Assembly (NCBI GenBank): GCA_037969565.1
Contig: JBBKXQ010000008.1
Location: 14,868-78,867 of the forward strand
DNA length: 64,000 nucleotides
Origin: SZUA-35 sp037969565
Lineage (GTDB): Bacteria > Actinomycetota > Acidimicrobiia > Acidimicrobiales > SZUA-35
Direction: 5' to 3'
Positions 41,822-50,657 of the stretch are shown in pieces. The notes below the pieces were generated by a model that did no database searches, had not been told where the DNA came from, and was given only the letters and a program-made list of their open reading frames with translations. The translations under genes and the position numbers were made by a program. Position 1 is the stretch's first letter. Each line of letters starts with the position of its first letter.

Positions 41822-41835
41822 GGGACCTTGGGCCC
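41822..41835. promoter_or_regulatory. DosR-like palindrome GGGACCTTGGGCCC
   Basis: GGGAC-N4-GGCCC is located 36 bp upstream of the ATG at 41871. The first half-site is a perfect DosR half. Confidence 0.6.
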
Positions 41836-41870
41836 TGGGGGGCCGACCAGACCACGTCCACGCTTGACGC

Positions 41871-43034
41871 ATGACTACTGGAATGGTTCGGCGTGTACTC
41901 GTCCCTGTCACCATCGGAAGCGACGAGGATCATCTGATCTTCACCGCAACGGTTCTCGCTCGATGGTTCGACGCAGCCGTCCAACTCATCGCGAACGACC
42001 CAGCCGATCTTCAACACCTACGGATGTTGTCTGAAGGACTTGGGGCGAAATACGAGCCTCCGATTTTGCTCGAGTCGGCCGACTTCCTTCGGGGTGTGGC
42101 CGGTCATGCTGCGCAGGTGGGTCCGTCGGTCACCGTCGTGGGGCTGGATGACGGCGGCGTCGACCTAGCCGCGATCAACTCACAGCCAACATTCGTCACC
42201 GGTGCTCGGGTCGGTCATCGCCTGGAGTCGGGTCCGCTCGTCGTGGAGGTCTCGAGCCGGGTTCAGCGACTGGATGCTCTTGCAGTGGCGGCCGTCTGGG
42301 CCCAGGCACTCGATCTGGGGATCCGAGTCGTTGTGGGCACGGGCGATGTCCGCCGAGACGATTTGGCCGCCGCAGTAGGGCGCCTTCGAGAGATGGGGAT
42401 CGATGTAGGGGTCGACAGTCTCCGAACCCATGGTTTCGACCCACTCGTTCTCGTCGCCAGAAGTCGTCATTCCACTGCCATCGTTGTCGCCGCCGATCGA
42501 GTGACTCGCGAACTCGTCGAACGTGCAGCGCGGGAAGGGCTCTCGGTACTGGTTGCACCAGTCGATGAGAACTCCGAGCCGTTGCTCCCCGCAGGTTTCG
42601 CCGAGAATTCCCCGGGTCACGAGGTTCTCGTGCTCGATGACGAAGAGTGTCTCGCCCGGCTCGAAGGTGAACGTGTCGGCCGGATCGGCTACATCGATGA
42701 TGGATGGCCGAACATCGTGCCGGTGAACTTCTCGAACCGGGACGGCGCGATCTTCTTTCGAAGCCTGGTTGGGGGAAAGCTCTCGGCTGCTCGCCGCCAC
42801 TCCGTGGTCTGCCTGGAAGTGGACGGCTTCGACGTCGAGTCGAAGTCGGGCTGGAGTGTGCTTGCCCATGGTGAGCTGGAGGTGATCGACGACCCGATGG
42901 TGCTCAAGACGGCCTGGCGGAACGATCCCGCTCCTTGGGTCGAGTCCGAACATTGGCAGTGGCTCCGACTCGTGCCGATCTCGGTGAGTGGCAGGCTCGT
43001 GGCTGCACGCGATGCAGATGCCGGAAGGGACTAA
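41871..43034 (+). CDS. USP-like region fused to a PNPOx-fold domain
   Basis: The protein has 387 residues. Residues ~1-245 look like two degenerate universal-stress-type alpha/beta halves (RRVLVPVTIGSDEDHLIFTATVLARWFDA; DALAVAAVWAQALDLGIRVVVGTGD) without the Usp nucleotide motif. Residues ~250-380 are a PNPOx-like split barrel: LDDEECLARLEGERVGRIGYIDDGWPNIVPVNF, FRSLVGGKLSAARRHSVVCLEVD, GWSVLAHGELEVI. The fusion joins two classes of protein that are separate elsewhere in this island. It may be a stress-regulated flavin or F420 enzyme. It is convergent with the hydrogenase operon (4-bp overlap of gene ends). Confidence 0.8.
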   Translation: MTTGMVRRVLVPVTIGSDEDHLIFTATVLARWFDAAVQLIANDPADLQHLRMLSEGLGAKYEPPILLESADFLRGVAGHAAQVGPSVTVVGLDDGGVDLAAINSQPTFVTGARVGHRLESGPLVVEVSSRVQRLDALAVAAVWAQALDLGIRVVVGTGDVRRDDLAAAVGRLREMGIDVGVDSLRTHGFDPLVLVARSRHSTAIVVAADRVTRELVERAAREGLSVLVAPVDENSEPLLPAGFAENSPGHEVLVLDDEECLARLEGERVGRIGYIDDGWPNIVPVNFSNRDGAIFFRSLVGGKLSAARRHSVVCLEVDGFDVESKSGWSVLAHGELEVIDDPMVLKTAWRNDPAPWVESEHWQWLRLVPISVSGRLVAARDADAGRD

Positions 43035-43492
43035 CCGCACGAAGCGAGCAGTTCGACGATGCGCCTGGTCACCACCGGAACTGCGTCGGCAACTGCTTCG
43101 GTCAAGGTGTCGAATTGCCCACAGCGCTCCACTTCCACGCCGATGACAACGAGTTGTTTCGGCAGCCGGTCGAGCAGGCGTCCGAGTTCGATCCCCTCGG
43201 CAAGGCCCACGCCGTGGCTGGAAAGCAGTGTGTCCTCGGTTGCCAATCGGTGTCGCAACGCGTCAGTCTCGACGATGCTGCCTGCGGGTCGTCCGCTCAC
43301 CATGGCGTCGACGACAACGACGACGTGGTCGGGGCTCCAACGCAAGGCCAGGTCGGATAGATCTCCCTCCGCGATGTAGGTCTCGACCCATGGTTCGATC
43401 ATGGGGCGCAAGGTGTCGATCACGATCGGACCGAATCCGTCATCGCCCCGGTCGCGATTGCCGACGCCGATCACGAGCGGCGGCCGGCTCAT
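43031..43492 (-). CDS. Hydrogenase maturation protease (HycI/HyaD/HoxW type)
   Basis: The protein has 153 residues. It has the signature VIGVGNRDRGDDGFGPIVIDTL with the nickel-sensing acidic residue, VVVVDAMVSG, and a C-terminal His region (LSSHGVGLAEGIELG). It removes the C-terminal extension of the [NiFe]-hydrogenase large subunit after Ni insertion. The start overlaps the large-subunit stop by 4 bp, so it is the last gene of the hydrogenase operon. Its target peptide is visible in the neighbouring gene (the residues after DPCISCSTH). Confidence 0.92.
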   Translation of the reverse strand: MSRPPLVIGVGNRDRGDDGFGPIVIDTLRPMIEPWVETYIAEGDLSDLALRWSPDHVVVVVDAMVSGRPAGSIVETDALRHRLATEDTLLSSHGVGLAEGIELGRLLDRLPKQLVVIGVEVERCGQFDTLTEAVADAVPVVTRRIVELLASCG

Positions 43493-44817
43493 GAGATCTC
43501 AGCGTCGTCGATCGCATTGTGAATCGCGTCGTCGATCGTCAGCTTCAAGAAGTGGGTCGAGCAGGAGATGCACGGGTCGTAATTACGGATGGTCTGCTCG
43601 CAGCGGAGTTGCAGCTCGTCCAGATCGAGATGAAGGTTCGCAGCCACGAAGCGGCGGAGATCGGATTCGATGCACGGCTGGTTCTGGGCCGTCGGAGGAA
43701 TGATCTGCGCCTCGAGAATCCTTCCGCCGTCGTCGATGCGATACCGATGGTAAAGCAGACCGCGCGGTGCTTCGGTTGCGGCCCAACCCTCGCCGGCGCG
43801 GGCAGGTACCTCGACGAAAGGTTGCTCGGGCGGAACGTACGCGTTGATCACGCGGAGCGCCTCCTCGATGGCAAAGAGGGTTTCGAGGCCTCGAACCACG
43901 ATGCTCTTGAACGGGTTGGTTTCGACCGGCCCCATACCCACCTCTACGGCGAGAGCCTGCACGTCGGAGGGAAGGAGATCGAAGTTGTTGGCGTACCGGG
44001 CGAGTGGGCCCACCTGGTACCAGTGGCCATCACGAAAGCGGGAGTGGAGCGCAGTGGAGTGAGCAACGTGTTCTTCCACCGAGACCTGCTCGAACTCGCT
44101 GGCGTCGATGTCGAGTCCCCGATTCGAAACGATCCGCCCTTCGTTGAACGGGTACTCATCAGGGTGTCGAAGCGAGACGAATTCATAGTCGTGTGAGAGT
44201 TCGGGGAAGTCGAAACCGGCGGTCCATCGGATGAGGTCGATGCAGATCTCCCTCGCCTCCTCCAGCTTGGGCACGAGGCTCGTGAGTTCTTGACGAGTCG
44301 GTGCTCGGTAGAACCCGCCGAGGCGCACGTTCACCGGGTGGATCGGTCGTCCACCAACGACGTCGACCACCGCGTTTCCGGTTTTCTTCAGAGTGAGGAC
44401 TCGCTCGACCATCTCGGGGTGGTCGGCCGCGATGGCGATTCCGGAGTGGTATCCGAGAAAGTCAGGGGCATGGAGGAAGCCGATGTGGAGCACATGACTC
44501 TCGATCCACTCACCGCAATACAGAAGGCGGCGAAGCTCTCGTATCGAGCCTCCTATGGTCACCCCGCAAGCTCGCTCGATCGAATGAGCGGCGCTCATCT
44601 GGTAGGCAACCGGGCAGATGCCACAGATTCGCGCCGTGATGTCGACCGGTTCGGTGTAGTCGCGGCCCCGGAGGAGCGCTTCGAAGAAACGGGGTGGCTC
44701 ATAGATCTCGAGTCGAACGTCGGTCACCTCACCATTGGCAACGGTGACATGCATGGCGCCTTCGCCCTCGACGCGAGCGAGCACTGGCACGTGGAAGTCC
44801 ACGTTCTTGTGGGTCAT
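43489..44817 (-). CDS. hyhL: [NiFe]-hydrogenase large subunit, group 3b type
   Basis: The protein has 442 residues. The N-terminal nickel-site motif RICGIC is at residues 63-68 (Cys65, Cys68), and the C-terminal DPCISC has Cys416 and Cys419. Four Cys ligands for the NiFe centre are therefore present. A cleavable tail of about 20 residues follows STH. Together with the FAD/NAD and Fe-S subunits encoded upstream, this indicates a cytosolic bidirectional NAD(P)-linked (sulf)hydrogenase of group 3b. It should couple H2 with NADP(H), recycling reductant under hypoxia. It overlaps the small-subunit stop by 4 bp. Confidence 0.95.
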   Translation of the reverse strand: MTHKNVDFHVPVLARVEGEGAMHVTVANGEVTDVRLEIYEPPRFFEALLRGRDYTEPVDITARICGICPVAYQMSAAHSIERACGVTIGGSIRELRRLLYCGEWIESHVLHIGFLHAPDFLGYHSGIAIAADHPEMVERVLTLKKTGNAVVDVVGGRPIHPVNVRLGGFYRAPTRQELTSLVPKLEEAREICIDLIRWTAGFDFPELSHDYEFVSLRHPDEYPFNEGRIVSNRGLDIDASEFEQVSVEEHVAHSTALHSRFRDGHWYQVGPLARYANNFDLLPSDVQALAVEVGMGPVETNPFKSIVVRGLETLFAIEEALRVINAYVPPEQPFVEVPARAGEGWAATEAPRGLLYHRYRIDDGGRILEAQIIPPTAQNQPCIESDLRRFVAANLHLDLDELQLRCEQTIRNYDPCISCSTHFLKLTIDDAIHNAIDDAEIS

Positions 44818-45665
44818 GACGGTTCCCCTCTACCGGTTCTACCGAACGCGACGGCCACCTCTGTCGGGGACCGCCGGTTCGCTTCGTCTCGGAACGGTTG
44901 GGCCCAGCCGTTGTAGCTTCGGAACGTTCGGGCGATCTCGGCGTCATCCATGCCCAGATGAGTCAACTGCTGAGCCAGGGACTGGGTGTTCGGGCTTTCC
45001 ATCGGGCCGAAGCATCCGTAGCAGCCTCGGTTGTAGGCCGGGCAGAGCGCGTTGCATCCAGACTGGGTCACGGGGCCGAGGCAGGGAGTTCCGTGAGCGA
45101 CCATGATGCATGGGTTCCCCCTGGACTTGCACTGGACACAAACGCTCGTGGTCGGGATCCGCGCCGGCCTACCCGCGAGATGCGCTGCGATGACCTCGAC
45201 GAGTTGACCCCGATCGATGGGGCAACCGCGTAGTTCGAAGTCGACTTCGACGTGGTCTGCGATCGGGGTGGAGGTTTCGAGGGTCGAGATGAATTCCGGG
45301 TGGGCGTACACGATGCCCATGAACTCCTCGATGTTTGCTCCGTTCCGGAGCGCCTGAATTCCTCCCGCCGTGGCGCAGGCGCCGATGGTGATCAGTGAGC
45401 GTGACTGCCGGCGAATCTCGACGATCCGCTCGCGATCATGTTGAGTCGTGATGGACCCTTCGACGAGAGAGACGTCGTACGGACCCGTGGCCATCCTGCT
45501 CGAGGCTTCGGGGAAGTAGGCAATGTCGAGGCGGCCGGCGACTGCCAGCAAATCGTCTTCGCAATCGAGAAGGCTCAGCTGGCAGCCATCACAAGACGCG
45601 AACTTCCAGACGGCGAGTGTCGGGTTCGGGGGTCGGGACTTCGTTGCGCTTTCGATTCGTGACAT
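44814..45665 (-). CDS. hyhS: [NiFe]-hydrogenase small subunit, group 3b type
   Basis: The protein has 283 residues from the ATG at 45665. The proximal 4Fe-4S ligands are in FASCDGCQLSLLDCE, ITIGACATAGGIQA and ELRGCPIDRG. Additional clusters are in SVCVQCKSRGNPCIMV, GTPCLGPVTQSGCNALCPAY and NRGCYGCFGP. The lack of a Tat signal fits a cytosolic enzyme. It is stoichiometric with the large subunit. The C-terminal ~50 residues include DAEIARTFRSYNGWAQPF, typical of group 3b. It lies 13 bp after the FAD subunit gene. Confidence 0.94.
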   Translation of the reverse strand: MSRIESATKSRPPNPTLAVWKFASCDGCQLSLLDCEDDLLAVAGRLDIAYFPEASSRMATGPYDVSLVEGSITTQHDRERIVEIRRQSRSLITIGACATAGGIQALRNGANIEEFMGIVYAHPEFISTLETSTPIADHVEVDFELRGCPIDRGQLVEVIAAHLAGRPARIPTTSVCVQCKSRGNPCIMVAHGTPCLGPVTQSGCNALCPAYNRGCYGCFGPMESPNTQSLAQQLTHLGMDDAEIARTFRSYNGWAQPFRDEANRRSPTEVAVAFGRTGRGEPS

Positions 45666-45678
45666 GGATGTCGACCTC

Positions 45679-46563
45679 TCAGAGTTCTCGCACGCGGTGG
45701 AATCGACCAACGTCGGCGTAGTTGACCACCGGACCATCTCGGCAGATGAGGAAAGGGCCGAGCTGGCAGTGGCCACACAGCGCGTTGCCGCACTGCATGT
45801 TTCGCTCGAGCGTCAGCCAGAGGCGGTTCTCGGGCACACCGAGTTCGTGGAGCGCCAATGCGGTGAAATGCATCATCACGTCAGGGCCGCAGATGAAGAC
45901 AGTGGTGTCGGTCCAGTCGACGCCCAGTCCGGCGGGAGTGCCGAGCAGGTCGGTGACGAGTCCGACCGAGCCCGCCCATGCGTCATCGCCCTGGTCGACA
46001 GTGAGCCGAACGTCCAACCCCAGCTCGCTCCACCGATCGAGGTCGCCTTGATAGAGGATGAGATCGGGCCGCTTTGCTCCGTAGACGAGGGCCAGATCGT
46101 CGAATCTGCTGCGCTCTTCGATGGCCAGATCGATGAGGGCACGAAGTGGGGCGATACCCAGGCCACCACCGATGATCACGAGGTTCTTCGTAGCAATTGT
46201 GTCCAATGGCCAGCCTTCACCGAACGGACCGCGCACGGTGACAACTCCTCCGATCGGCACCTCGGTGAGTGCCCGCGTGATTGGGCCGGCTCGTCGGATG
46301 GTGTAGGCGTGATGCGATCGAGTCGAAAGCGGCGAACTGATCGAGATGGCGGCTTCACCGACCCCAAAGGCTCCGAGCATGCTCACCTGGGCCGGTCGGA
46401 AGGCGGGGAGTTCACCCTCCACCGGCACCACGTGAAGTGAAAAGGTGTCGTCCAATTCCTGGATTCGGTCGATCACCCGAAAGGGTCTCGGGACGAGGAG
46501 TGGCGAGAGTTCCGAGCGATCTCGGACGGGTACGAGGCCGGATTTCGAGTCAGTTGGTGCCAT
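45679..46563 (-). CDS. hyhG: Hydrogenase FAD/NAD(P)-binding, 2Fe-2S subunit
   Basis: The protein has 294 residues from the ATG at 46563. It resembles sulfhydrogenase gamma and dihydroorotate dehydrogenase electron-transfer subunits: FAD-binding FRPAQVSMLGAFGVGEAAISISSP, NAD-binding KNLVIIGGGLGIAPLRALI, and a C-terminal 2Fe-2S motif with Cys in ERNMQCGNALCGHCQLGPFLICRDG. It transfers electrons between NAD(P)H and the Fe-S chain of the hydrogenase. It overlaps the end of the upstream Fe-S subunit gene by 14 bp, consistent with a tight operon. Confidence 0.92.
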   Translation of the reverse strand: MAPTDSKSGLVPVRDRSELSPLLVPRPFRVIDRIQELDDTFSLHVVPVEGELPAFRPAQVSMLGAFGVGEAAISISSPLSTRSHHAYTIRRAGPITRALTEVPIGGVVTVRGPFGEGWPLDTIATKNLVIIGGGLGIAPLRALIDLAIEERSRFDDLALVYGAKRPDLILYQGDLDRWSELGLDVRLTVDQGDDAWAGSVGLVTDLLGTPAGLGVDWTDTTVFICGPDVMMHFTALALHELGVPENRLWLTLERNMQCGNALCGHCQLGPFLICRDGPVVNYADVGRFHRVREL

Positions 46564-47704
46564 GCCCGGGAATCCTTTCCCGCTGCACTGTTCCGCGCAT
46601 TTCGGCGACCTCGATCGTGAGATCGATTCCCACGGGACACCAGGTGATGCAGCGCCCACAACCAACGCAGCCGGATTCGTCGAACTGATCGATCCAACTG
46701 GCGAGTTTGTGCACGAGCCACTGGCGATATCGGGACTTGGTCGAGCTGCGATGAGGGCCATCTCCGAGATGGGAGAATTCGAGGCTGAAGCAGGAATCCC
46801 AAACTCGCCACCGGTCGGTGATGTCGCCGCTCAGGTCGGTGACGTCCTCGAGATTGGTGCAGAAGCAGGTGGGGCAGGCGAGCGTGCAGTTCCCGCAGCT
46901 CAAACAGCGTTCGGCCACGTCGTCCCAGCGGGGATTCTCCAAGTTGTCGTAAAGGTGATCCTTGATCCCGTTCGTATCGAGCTTTCGCACGATGCGGCTC
47001 GCCGCATTCTCGACGACACCTCGTGCGGCTTGCTGCTCGGTCGGGCTGGTGGGCGACGTCGCGATGTCGGCTAGTACGTCGGCGCCACGGTCGGAGCCGA
47101 CCTCGACGACGTAACGCACGTCGGCCCCGTCCACGAGTTCGGTCAGTGCAAGATCGAAACCTGATTTCGCTTCCGGACCGGTTCCCATCGACGTGCAGAA
47201 GCAGGTGCTGGCCGGATCACCGCAGTTCACGGCAATCAGGAATGCGTGGTCTCGATTGGTTCCGTAGACGGGATCGGGGTGAGGACCTTCGAGTAGGACT
47301 CGGTCCTGCTTTGCGATTGCTGCGAGCTCGCAAGGGCGGACTCCGAGAAATGCCCGGAGCAGTGGTTCGGGTTCGTGCATTCGCACGTCGAGGTCGCCGG
47401 TTTCTGTCCGCCTCATCGTCCACACGGGAGACCGGGACGGATGCAGGAGTTCTTTCCACGACTGTGGCCCAACGGCATAGCCGAATCTGGCTCCGTCCTC
47501 TCGTGGGACGAGTCGGTAGCGACCGCCCTGCTGCTCGTCGGTCCAACCGAGCGGGAGGTCAGCGACGGACGTCAGCCGATCATGGGCGATGACCCCGTTC
47601 TGAACCTGGGGTCCGAAAACTTCGTAGCCGCGACCACCGAGTGCGTTGATCAGGTTTTGCAGGCCGTCGAGACCGAGAGAGACCGCGGTGCTGGTCGCCA
47701 TCAC
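46550..47704 (-). CDS. hyhB: Hydrogenase 4Fe-4S electron-transfer subunit (beta)
   Basis: The protein has 384 residues. The N-terminal ~230 residues are the HydB-type domain: LRAFLGVRPCELAAIAKQDRVL, AVNCGDPASTCFCTSMGTGP. Two 4Fe-4S clusters follow in RCLSCGNCTLACPTCFCTN and CVGCGRCITWCPVGIDLTI. This is the sulfhydrogenase beta subunit and the first gene of the operon hyhB-hyhG-hyhS-hyhL-protease. A perfect DosR-type palindrome (GGGACTTTGGTCCC) lies 33 bp upstream, between this gene and the acyl-CoA synthetase gene. Confidence 0.92.
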   Translation of the reverse strand: MMATSTAVSLGLDGLQNLINALGGRGYEVFGPQVQNGVIAHDRLTSVADLPLGWTDEQQGGRYRLVPREDGARFGYAVGPQSWKELLHPSRSPVWTMRRTETGDLDVRMHEPEPLLRAFLGVRPCELAAIAKQDRVLLEGPHPDPVYGTNRDHAFLIAVNCGDPASTCFCTSMGTGPEAKSGFDLALTELVDGADVRYVVEVGSDRGADVLADIATSPTSPTEQQAARGVVENAASRIVRKLDTNGIKDHLYDNLENPRWDDVAERCLSCGNCTLACPTCFCTNLEDVTDLSGDITDRWRVWDSCFSLEFSHLGDGPHRSSTKSRYRQWLVHKLASWIDQFDESGCVGCGRCITWCPVGIDLTIEVAEMRGTVQRERIPGHGTN

Positions 47705-47736
47705 TCCAGTTTCCGCTGAGTCTGATGTCTCGCACA

Positions 47737-47750
47737 GGGACTTTGGTCCC
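47737..47750. promoter_or_regulatory. DosR-like palindrome GGGACTTTGGTCCC
   Basis: GGGAC-N4-GTCCC has both half-sites perfect. It lies in the 149-bp divergent region: 33 bp upstream of hyhB (start 47704) and ~104 bp upstream of the acyl-CoA synthetase gene (start 47854). Confidence 0.7.
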
Positions 47751-47853
47751 TCCGGAGGGACGTTCGACTCTGGCCGACAACCACAAGACTGTCATCAATG
47801 GAACCATCGATGGTGGCGTTCGACCGACCGAATGCAGTGAAAGGGACGAGATC

Positions 47854-49644
47854 ATGAAGAAGGATGCATCTGGGCCGCAACTCGAGGCCCACCAAGGCAA
47901 TCGCAGCGCAGTGGCCGCCGTGGCCCAACGCGCAGCCGAATCTCCCGACACGGCATTGGCCGCAGTCCGACAAGGCAATCACTTCATCGACCGATCGTGC
48001 GCAACAGTCTGGGCCAGGGTGCGCGGACTCGCCAAAGGGCTGATCGCATCCGGCGTGGCGCCGGGCGATCGGGTTGCGCTCATGGCAAGCACCCGGCTCG
48101 AGTGGCTCGAGATCGATCTCGCCATCAATGCAGTCGGAGCCGTCACGGTGCCGATCTATGACACATCCTCGGCCAGCCAGATCAGTTGGATCATGGAGGA
48201 CAGCGGTTCGGTGCTCCTCATCGTCGAGACCGACGTTCTGGAGGTCGAAGCCAAAGCAAGCGGAGAGGTCGATGAGTGCCGAGAGATCCTCGTCATCGAC
48301 CGCGGGGATCTAGACGACTTGGCCCATCGAGGCTCGCAGGTAGCTGACGAAAGGCTGGATGCACTCGTCGATTCCATCAGACCGGAATCCATCGCGACGA
48401 TCATCTACACCTCTGGTACGACGGGTCGTCCCAAGGGATGTGTTCTGACGCACAGAAATCTGGCAGTGAACGTCTACCAGGTCGGTGACGCCCTGGCTGG
48501 TGCCATCGGTCCCGCGGATACCGCACTGCTCTTTCTGCCGTTGGCCCACGTGCTCACGAAGACGACCGCGCTTTTCTGTCTTGGTGCCGGCGTTCGGATC
48601 GCCTTTGCGACTTCTCTGGCGAAGCTTCCCGAGGAGTTCGCGCTGGTCAATCCGTCACTCATTTCGGCGGTCCCGCGGATCTTCGAAAAGGTGTATGCCA
48701 AGGCTCAGCAGAAGGCCCTGGCCGACGGGAAGGGGCGGATTTTCGACCGCGCCGCCCAGACGGCGATCCACTGGTCGCAACAACGCGAGGCCGGCTCGAT
48801 CCGGCTCACCACGAAGGCCGAACACTGGATCTTCGACCGCTTGGTGTATCGCAAGATCGCCGCCGCTTTCGGAGGCGAATTGCGAATGGCGTTCAGCGGA
48901 GGAGGGCCGCTGGGCGAGCGGCTGACGTGGTTCTTCGACGGTGTCGGCCTCCGGATCTACGAGGGCTACGGACTGACGGAGACGAGTCCGATTCTCACGA
49001 TCAGCCGAACAGACGGCTGGCGACCAGGCTCGGTCGGACGGGCTGTGGCCGGAACACGAATTCGCGTGGCCGAAGATGGCGAGTTGTTGGTGAAGGGTCC
49101 GCAGGTTTTCGGGGAGTATTGGAAGAATGCGGCAGCCACCGATGAGGCTTTCGACTCCGACGGGTGGTTCCTCACGGGGGACGTCGGCGAGGTCGATGCT
49201 GCTGACTTCGTTCACATCACGGGGCGTAAGAAGGAACTGATCGTGACAGCCGCGGGGAAGAACGTGGCACCGGCCCCGCTCGAGGATCGAATTCGGTCCG
49301 ACGCCCTCGTGAGTCAGGTCGTGGTGGTGGGGGACCGGCGGCCGTTCATCGCCGCGCTGGTGTCGATCGACGAGGATGCATTTGTCGACTGGTCGGCCGG
49401 GCACGGTCTCGCCGGCGCGACGGTGGCTGAGTCGACGGAGAACCAGTTGCTCAGAGCTGAAGTCCAGGGCGCGATCGACGAGGCAAACCGTTCCGTTTCC
49501 ACAGCTGAGTCGATCCGTGCCTTCGCCATCACCCCTCGCGATTTCGCTCTGGACCGTGATGAGATCACGCCAACGCTCAAGATCCGCAGGATGGTCGTTG
49601 AAGATCACTACCGGGATCTGATCGAGTCGATCTACGCCGGATAG
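47854..49644 (+). CDS. Long-chain acyl-CoA synthetase (AMP-binding, FadD15-like)
   Basis: The protein has 596 residues from the ATG at 47854, after aagggacgag. The upstream extension of the frame has no support. It has the AMP-binding signature IIYTSGTTGRPKGCVLTH, then YEGYGLTETSPILTI, the DGWFLTGDVGEV hinge region and KKELIVTAAGKNVAPAPLEDRI. It activates fatty acids with ATP and CoA. The type resembles actinobacterial FadD15 and eukaryotic-like long-chain synthetases. It is divergent from the hydrogenase operon and may share its hypoxic control through the palindrome at 47737. Confidence 0.93.
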   Translation: MKKDASGPQLEAHQGNRSAVAAVAQRAAESPDTALAAVRQGNHFIDRSCATVWARVRGLAKGLIASGVAPGDRVALMASTRLEWLEIDLAINAVGAVTVPIYDTSSASQISWIMEDSGSVLLIVETDVLEVEAKASGEVDECREILVIDRGDLDDLAHRGSQVADERLDALVDSIRPESIATIIYTSGTTGRPKGCVLTHRNLAVNVYQVGDALAGAIGPADTALLFLPLAHVLTKTTALFCLGAGVRIAFATSLAKLPEEFALVNPSLISAVPRIFEKVYAKAQQKALADGKGRIFDRAAQTAIHWSQQREAGSIRLTTKAEHWIFDRLVYRKIAAAFGGELRMAFSGGGPLGERLTWFFDGVGLRIYEGYGLTETSPILTISRTDGWRPGSVGRAVAGTRIRVAEDGELLVKGPQVFGEYWKNAAATDEAFDSDGWFLTGDVGEVDAADFVHITGRKKELIVTAAGKNVAPAPLEDRIRSDALVSQVVVVGDRRPFIAALVSIDEDAFVDWSAGHGLAGATVAESTENQLLRAEVQGAIDEANRSVSTAESIRAFAITPRDFALDRDEITPTLKIRRMVVEDHYRDLIESIYAG

Positions 49645-49815
49645 CGGCCTGCGACTGCCTGTGGCAGACCGGGGACTCATACCGGGTGGGACGTGCCCGG
49701 TATCGAAGTCGTGCAGCTTGCTGGCTCTCGTGGGATGCCCGACGAAGTCCATGCCTTGGCGGGGGCGTGTGACCGTGATGAACACGGTTGGAGGCTCATG
49801 CCAGAGACGCGAACG

Positions 49816-49847
49816 CGGTTCGAGCCCCCTTGCGAGGGCTCGAACCG
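49816..49847. terminator. Bidirectional hairpin between convergent genes
   Basis: cggttcgagccc (49816-49827) pairs perfectly with gggctcgaaccg (49836-49847) over an 8-base loop. It lies between the acyl-CoA synthetase end (49644) and the end of the membrane protein gene (49886), followed on the plus strand by ttctgac. It would serve both directions. Confidence 0.7.
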
Positions 49848-49885
49848 TTCTGACTGTCGATTATATCGACGAGGGTGTCTCCGTG

Positions 49886-50602
49886 TCAGCTGACCTTGAC
49901 TTGCGTCTTCGGCCCGTTGAGGAACTCCTCGGGGACGGTGTCGGGGAAGTCGACCTCCGTCTTCTTGCCTCTGATGGCCCACACCAGGCCACCACCGGTC
50001 AGCATGAATGTCAGGCCGAGTGCGGCGAACAAGCCGGAGAGTGCGAGGCCCATTTGTAGGGTCGAGTGGGTGACGGTGCCAACACCGAGCTCGCCGATCA
50101 GGCCGTGAACGGTTCCGCTCCACGCCTGCTCACGAGCCGGTCCTTCGATCGGGTGTGAGCGGTCGAAGTCGGTCCAGTAGCGGCCGCCGACATTGAACTC
50201 ATAGGTTCCGGCCGTGAAGACCTCACCGTTGTATTCCACGTCCTCGGGAAGGACCACCGTCTGGGTGCCGTTCAGCGTGTGATAGCTGACGGTTGCCATC
50301 TGGTACATGTACTCCGTAGCAGTGTTGACCAGCGGGTCGTTGGGGTCAAGATCGCCCCTGACAACCGGGAACTTCCAATCGTCGGTGAGCGTGGCCATGA
50401 TGGCGTCCGCCCCTTCGGTTGTGCCTCGGTCGGTCAGCTGGCCGGCTTCGTTGTAGGTGAGCTCCACAGCCTGGGCTGCGCTGAAGGCTTGGAGTGAGTC
50501 GTAGCCGTCCTGGACTCGGCCGTAGGCGACGCCACCGGCCACCAAGAAGCCCAGCCCGACTGCCAATAGTGCATATCCAATCAGCTTGAGTCGGTTCCTC
50601 AT
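49886..50602 (-). CDS. Hypothetical membrane protein with two terminal helices
   Basis: The protein has 238 residues from the ATG at 50602, after a gaggagaag-type site. It has an N-terminal hydrophobic helix at about 8-28 (LIGYALLAVGLGFLVAGGVAY) and a C-terminal one at about 185-212 (MGLALSGLFAALGLTFMLTGGGLVWAI). The ~150-residue domain between would face outside (FDRSHPIEGPAREQAW). I recognise no family. A perfect DosR-like palindrome at 50686-50699, 84 bp upstream, places it with the dormancy genes; mycobacterial dormancy regulons also include unexplained membrane proteins such as Rv1733c. Confidence 0.72.
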   Translation of the reverse strand: MRNRLKLIGYALLAVGLGFLVAGGVAYGRVQDGYDSLQAFSAAQAVELTYNEAGQLTDRGTTEGADAIMATLTDDWKFPVVRGDLDPNDPLVNTATEYMYQMATVSYHTLNGTQTVVLPEDVEYNGEVFTAGTYEFNVGGRYWTDFDRSHPIEGPAREQAWSGTVHGLIGELGVGTVTHSTLQMGLALSGLFAALGLTFMLTGGGLVWAIRGKKTEVDFPDTVPEEFLNGPKTQVKVS

Positions 50603-50657
50603 GACATCTTCTCCTCGTTTGGTAGATCGCAGATCGTTCTGCGATCGCTTGAAACGA

